64,000 nucleotides of DNA, taken from assembly GCF_024498075.1 (NCBI RefSeq), contig NZ_JANHOF010000014.1, forward strand, positions 1 to 64,000, read 5' to 3'. The notes under the pieces are model-generated. The model searched no databases and was not told where the DNA came from. It worked only from the letters and a program-made list of their open reading frames with translations. Position 1 is the stretch's first letter; each line of letters begins with the position of its first letter. This document shows positions 60,316 to 64,000 of the stretch, one piece after another. Both the position numbers and the translations under genes were made by a program. Source of the DNA: Paenibacillus mendelii (GTDB taxonomy: Bacteria > Bacillota > Bacilli > Paenibacillales > Paenibacillaceae).

Positions 60316-61215
60316 TTATTCGATCGCCATTCCATCGAAGGCCACGATGACGGAGACCGGTGATGTGCGGTCGAAAGCATCCTGCAGCTGATCGTGATGC
60401 AAGGGATGCTTGTGATTAATATGGGTCGCGTACACCTTCGTGCCCTGGTCTATGGTGCCATTAGCCAGCAGCCTGTCCAGGACGAGATTGAAGTTTTTCA
60501 GATCCAGATGCCCTTTCACGTAATCCCCCCGGGACTCGTCTCCGCCGAAGGTGCATTCCATGACCAGAATATCGAGCTTGACCTTCTCCAGATACGTGAA
60601 GGTTTCCTCAAAGAAATAGCCGGTATCCGAAGCATAATAGAAGATGCGGCGATCCGGCAGGGTTATCAAATAATTCGCGGCAATCTCACCCTCGCCATAT
60701 CCGCCGTGCGTGCCTTTGAGCGGAGTGACCGTGTAGCCTCCAATCGATGCCGGTTCGTAATATGGAAGCGCAGTTATCGGAAACCTCTGCTGCCACTGCT
60801 TGTACCCCTGCTCGTCATTGGCATAGTCGCCCAGCACGCATTGCCGGAACATTCCGGTCGCCCACGAGTAGGCGGTTTCCGATACGTAGATCCGGACCGG
60901 CTTGTTGCCGTTCGTGACAACGGCGCAATCCTTCAGCAGCATCTCGAAGAAATTCAAATGATCCGAATGCGTATGCGTGATCAAGACATCCGTCAAATCA
61001 TGCACATCTAGGCCAGTTTTCACTAATTGATGAAACAAATCCGGCCCCAGATCGATATGCACGTTCTCATTCAGCCGGAATGCGGAACGGGAACGGACAT
61101 CCTTCCCTCCATGCTTCCTGGCATGTTCGCAATACCCGCATCGACAGAAGAATGCAGGTATCGCCTCCGCGGCGCCCGTTCCCAGAAAAATAAGGCTGTT
61201 GTTTATGGTGTTCAT
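60316..61215 (-). CDS. PhnP-like metallo-beta-lactamase-fold hydrolase
   Basis: The 299-residue MBL-fold protein has the binuclear site THTHSDHL (about residues 80-87), His in KGTHGGYGEG, Asp in YYASDTGYFF and His in ATHINHKH. A short Cys cluster near residues 24-30 (CRCGYC) resembles the structural zinc site of PhnP phosphodiesterases. PhnP-type enzymes open cyclic phosphodiesters. It is upstream of the ABC operon on the same strand, behind its own terminator. It may open or trim the imported ester before the PHP enzymes act. That order is inferred. Confidence 0.8.
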   Translation of the reverse strand: MNTINNSLIFLGTGAAEAIPAFFCRCGYCEHARKHGGKDVRSRSAFRLNENVHIDLGPDLFHQLVKTGLDVHDLTDVLITHTHSDHLNFFEMLLKDCAVVTNGNKPVRIYVSETAYSWATGMFRQCVLGDYANDEQGYKQWQQRFPITALPYYEPASIGGYTVTPLKGTHGGYGEGEIAANYLITLPDRRIFYYASDTGYFFEETFTYLEKVKLDILVMECTFGGDESRGDYVKGHLDLKNFNLVLDRLLANGTIDQGTKVYATHINHKHPLHHDQLQDAFDRTSPVSVIVAFDGMAIE

Positions 61216-61335
61216 AATCCCACTCCCGACGTATGATCCATTCTCACAGCTTCAGCCATGGACATGTTAAGTATATCGGCCTATGGTCAACCGTCAATGA
61301 AGCGGTTATAAACATTGTGTAAACCTGCAGTTATC

Positions 61336-61776
61336 TTAAGGATCAATAAGCCCATACTTGGTTTTGATGCGGTCCAATTTCTCAAGCATCGGTCTGGATA
61401 GGATAAAGAGAAAGACTACCGTAGCAGCCGCATGCACCAGATCGAACCAGAAGCCTAGGTGGCCAGCAGCGCCTTCCATGAGAACGAAGATGTGAACATC
61501 AACAACGAGCCCACATTAATAATGCCGCCGTAAATGAAAAAAGTCGCCAAGCCTCCAAAGATGCACAGGGAAAGCTTCGTCTTCGGAAGCAGCCCCTCCT
61601 GCGACAGGATCCCCGCCAGAGAACCAATAATTCCGAAACAGAACATTTGCCACGGCGTCCACGGTCCTTGGCCAAAGAAGATGTTAGACACGAACCCCGT
61701 CACAGCCCCGACAAGAAAGCCAGCCTCAGCGCCGAAGCTCACACCCGCTATAATTACGATCGCCACAACGGGCTTT
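61336..61776 (-). pseudogene. ECF transporter S component gene, 5' truncated and frameshifted
   Basis: Coding resembling an energy-coupling-factor S component starts abruptly with KPVVAIVIIAGVSFGAEAGFLVG and continues through FFGQGPWTPWQMF to ALLAT. A one-base loss near 61460 creates a stop. The natural C-terminus (GFWFDLVHAAATVVFLFILSRPML ... stop at 61336) continues in another frame. Roughly the N-terminal hundred residues expected for the family are missing, replaced by the tandem array at 61777-62344. Confidence 0.72.
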
Positions 61777-62344
61777 GAGCTTAAGCAGCCCATTTACGGC
61801 TGTAAGGCCGAAAAACGGCGTTACAGCAGCACTGCCGGGGGCTGCGGACGCTGTAAGTCCATTTTCTGGTCTTACAGCGACTGAGGCCTGAGCTTAGCCA
61901 GCCCATTGTCAGCTGTAAGGCCGAAAAACGGCGTTACAGCAGCACTTCCGGGGGCTGCGGACGCTGTAAGTCCATTTTCTGGTCTTACAGCGACTGAGGC
62001 TTGAGCTTAGGCAGCCCATTGTCAGCTGTAAGGCCGAAAAACGGCGTTACAGCAGCACTGCCGGGGGGCGGTGGAGGCTGTAACGCCGTTTTCTGGTCTT
62101 ACAGCGACTGAGGCCTGAGCTTAGCCAGCCCATTGTCAGCTGTAAGGCCGAAAAACGGCGTTACAGCAGCACTGCCGGGGGGCTGCGGAGGCTGTAAGTC
62201 CGTTTTCTGGTCTTACAGCGACTGAGGCTTGAGCTTAGCCAGCCCATTGTCAGCTGTAAGGCCGAAAAACGGCGTTACAGCAGCACTGCCGGGGGGCTGC
62301 GGAGGCTGTAAGTCCATTTTCTGGTCTTACAGCGACTGAGGCTT
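61777..62344. repeat. Tandem array: five 113-114-base units, each with two GCTGTAA/TTACAGC hairpins
   Basis: Unit starts (GAGCTTA) fall at 61777, 61890, 62003, 62117 and 62231, with a remnant of the next start at 62345. In unit 1 the two 29-base hairpins lie at 61799-61827 and 61850-61878, both with arms GCTGTAA and TTACAGC. The same pair occurs in every unit with small changes. A GC-rich spacer (GCACTGCCGGGGG...) separates the hairpins. Length is not a multiple of three and no frame is convincing, so it is not protein-coding. It lies exactly between two decayed genes. Confidence 0.9.
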
Positions 62345-62462
62345 GAGCAACGGCACAGGCACCCACCATACTTTTGTGTATGTGAACAATTCCCCTCGAG
62401 TACCTCCCACCCAAGTTAGATGTTACGCCTCCACACCAAATCAGATGATACGAGTGTAGAGG

Positions 62463-62689
62463 CCGTGACTTCTCCTTGAGTCTATAATCCACATAGACAT
62501 TGTAGGCGACTCGAAACAGCCACGGCTTGTCTTGTCCGCCTTGCAATCTTCCAAATATAAATAAGCGCGGTAAAAGGTTTCCTGAACCAAATCTTCGGCC
62601 GCGTGATGATCGTCACAGAGGGAGCGGAGGTAACGGTAAATGTCGTTCATATAAGATTGATAGATTCCATCCAGATTGTTTGGCTTCAT
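62463..62689 (-). pseudogene. ECF sigma factor gene, truncated and frameshifted
   Basis: From an ATG at 62689 the product begins like an ECF sigma factor: MKPNNLDGIYQSYMNDIYRYLRSLCDDHHAAEDLVQETFYRAYLYLEDCKAD (region 2). A one-base loss shifts the rest, DKPWLFRVAYNVYVDYRLKEKSR, into another frame. Sense-like coding stops near 62463. Region 4 is gone. The tandem hairpin array begins about 120 bases further on. Confidence 0.75.
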
Positions 62690-62813
62690 TCCCTCCCCCT
62701 ACACCTATCCACGTATGAGATTCATAAAAGTTACAGCTCCTTGGATGAAACAAAAGAAATGGCAGCCATCTAGGCCACCATCAGACTTCCGAAAAAAGGA
62801 TATAAAACATAAA

Positions 62814-62845
62814 CTAGGCCAGCCAGAAAGCACTGGCTGACCTAA
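62814..62845 (-). terminator. Terminator of the GH3 gene
   Basis: On the minus strand TAGGTCAGCCAG pairs with CTGGCTGGCCTA around a six-base loop, then GTTTATGTTTTAT. It starts about 45 bases after the stop codon. Confidence 0.8.
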
Positions 62846-62891
62846 TTATTTGAAAGTTGTCCGAGGCTTTCTACATTGTCCGAAAACTCGG

Positions 62892-64000
62892 TTAAGGAGT
62901 GTTTGCAACCTCAAATTGCCCTTCCAGTCCTTCATTACTATTCGGACCTACCCATACACGGAATGAGCCCGGTTCTACAACAAATTGATGCTGACCGTTT
63001 ATAAAGCCTAGATGCTCCGCAGACAACTTAAACTCGACGACCTGCCGTTCGCCGGCTTGCAGCGCGATCTTCCGGAAGCCCTTCAGCTCCTTCACCGGTC
63101 TGGTTACCGATGCCGCTTCGTCGCGGATATAGAGCTGCACGATTTCCTCGCCGTCCACACTTCCCACATTGCGTATGCATGCCTGTACCGTCAGTCCCTC
63201 TTGCGGGCTAATCGAAGACTTGCTCAAGGTAAGGTCCGTATATTCGAATTGTGTATAGCTCAGCCCGTAGCCGAACGGATACAACGGCGTTTCCTTGTCA
63301 TCGACATAACGTTTCATAAGCGGCCTTCCAGTATTCTTGGCATTATAGTAAATCGGAATTTGCCCCGCACTGCGCGGAAACGTCACAGGGAGCTTCCCGC
63401 TTGGATTGTAATGGCCAAACAGAACATCGGCCGTCGCCATGCCGGCTTGAATGCCCAGATGCCAGGTTTCTACAATCGCCGGAATGTGAAGCTGCGCCCA
63501 TTCGATGGAGAGCGGCCTGCCGCTCTCCAGTACCAGAACGACCGGAACGCCTGTCTCATGAATGACTTTCAGCAGAGCCAACTGGCTGCCCGGGAGCTCC
63601 AACGACACGCGGCTGTTGTTCTCGCCGCTCATATTCGCCGTTTCCCCCAGCACGACGATCGCAACCTCGCACTGGCGGGCAACAGTTGCTGCGTCCATCC
63701 GCTCCTGCTCCGTGCCTTCCGTTACATCGCAGCCCTTCGCATACATGATCTCCATGCCAGGCCCTGATAGCGACCGGATGCCTTCGAGAATCGTAACGAC
63801 ATCGGCACTTCTGCCTTGGCCGCCCCAGCAGCCGAGAAGCGCATCGCGGTCATCCGCCAGCGGACCGATCACGGCCAGCTTGCGAACAGATGGCTTAATC
63901 GGAAGCAGAGCCTCCTCATTCTTCAAGAGTACGATGGACTGGCGCGCTATCTCACGAGCTGTCTGAATATGATCCGGGGCGAGCATCATCGCGGAGGCAA
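62892..64000 (-). CDS. Glycoside hydrolase family 3 beta-glucosidase/xylosidase, C-terminal part (cut by window edge)
   Basis: About 369 residues of a GH3 enzyme are present, open to the right edge. They comprise the GH3 C-terminal alpha/beta domain (ARQSIVLLKNEEALLPIKPSVRKLAVIGPLAD, VVLGETANMSGENNSRVSLELPGSQLALL, PSGKLPVTFPRSAGQIPIYYN, YPFGYGLSYTQFEY) and the fibronectin-III-like tail. The N-terminal barrel with the catalytic Asp nucleophile lies beyond the window. No signal peptide can be assessed. It is probably an intracellular enzyme acting on beta-linked oligosaccharides. Confidence 0.92.
   Translation of the reverse strand, partial: ASAMMLAPDHIQTAREIARQSIVLLKNEEALLPIKPSVRKLAVIGPLADDRDALLGCWGGQGRSADVVTILEGIRSLSGPGMEIMYAKGCDVTEGTEQERMDAATVARQCEVAIVVLGETANMSGENNSRVSLELPGSQLALLKVIHETGVPVVLVLESGRPLSIEWAQLHIPAIVETWHLGIQAGMATADVLFGHYNPSGKLPVTFPRSAGQIPIYYNAKNTGRPLMKRYVDDKETPLYPFGYGLSYTQFEYTDLTLSKSSISPQEGLTVQACIRNVGSVDGEEIVQLYIRDEAASVTRPVKELKGFRKIALQAGERQVVEFKLSAEHLGFINGQHQFVVEPGSFRVWVGPNSNEGLEGQFEVANTP

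Noticed and set aside
61534..61884. Plus-strand 116-codon frame covering the first hairpin unit
   Set aside because: It is antisense to the ECF S component remnant, and the repeat period is not a multiple of three.
61777..62344. CRISPR array
   Set aside because: Spacers between hairpins are also repeated and identical. Unit length is 113-114 bases and no cas gene is nearby.

Overview
The window is chromosomal DNA of an endospore-forming Gram-positive bacterium, most likely Paenibacillus or a close relative (Paenibacillaceae). The evidence is a Bacillales-type 16S rRNA 5' end at the left edge, GatCAB, a GerA-family germinant receptor operon, strong AGGAGG-type ribosome binding sites, and several blocks of synteny with Bacillus subtilis: perR-ygzB-ygxA beside an rrn operon, the complete sigY-yxlCDEFG operon, yhbD-yhbE-yhbF, and ydcC-alr-ndoAI-ndoA. 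Base composition is roughly half GC and fairly even, apart from an AT-rich patch near 24.9-25.4 kb.

Layout. 0-11 kb: 16S rRNA 5' end with its promoter, ygxA, ygzB, a GH18 cell-wall hydrolase, perR, a DUF4097 membrane protein, gatCAB and a secreted repeat protein. 11-15.4 kb: sigY operon with a recognisable ECF autoregulatory promoter. 15.4-20.8 kb: AraC regulator, two Gfo/Idh/MocA oxidoreductases, a TIM-barrel isomerase and mannonate dehydratase UxuA, consistent with uronate or related sugar catabolism. 21-25.4 kb: accessory genes, including a DUF4062 protein flanked by two small proteins that resemble each other, an M24 peptidase and an AT-rich orphan membrane gene. 25.5-31.9 kb: a Tad/Flp-type secretion-pilus operon (CpaB, CpaE/TadZ, CpaF/TadA, TadB, TadC, TadE/F-like) with two tiny paralogous membrane proteins, and a promoter followed by a terminator-like leader hairpin. 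31.9-35.5 kb: TetR regulator, ABC-2 efflux permease and DHA2 efflux pump, with palindromic operators over the permease promoter. 35.5-40.3 kb: bactofilins with YhbD, then the NdoA/NdoAI toxin-antitoxin pair and alanine racemase. 40.3-45.7 kb: YdcC-like sporulation lipoprotein, an SLH-anchored class A beta-lactamase-fold protein, an M50 peptidase and two decayed genes. 45.7-52.5 kb: secreted repeat protein, a Zur-box-controlled CobW GTPase, a gerABC-type operon and a second CobW GTPase. 53.1-61.2 kb: two PHP phosphoesterases, a DeoR/GlpR regulator, a four-gene carbohydrate-type ABC importer and a PhnP-like metallo-beta-lactamase hydrolase, read here as an uptake-and-hydrolysis system for a phosphorylated or phosphodiester substrate. 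61.3-62.7 kb: two decayed genes separated by a five-unit tandem array of paired hairpins. 62.9 kb to the right edge: a GH3 glycosidase that continues beyond the window.

The least explained items are the DUF4062 locus, the PHP/ABC/MBL cluster, the two small membrane proteins and leader hairpin of the Tad operon, and the hairpin array between truncated genes. All calls come from reading the sequence and recalled family knowledge. No database search was run.
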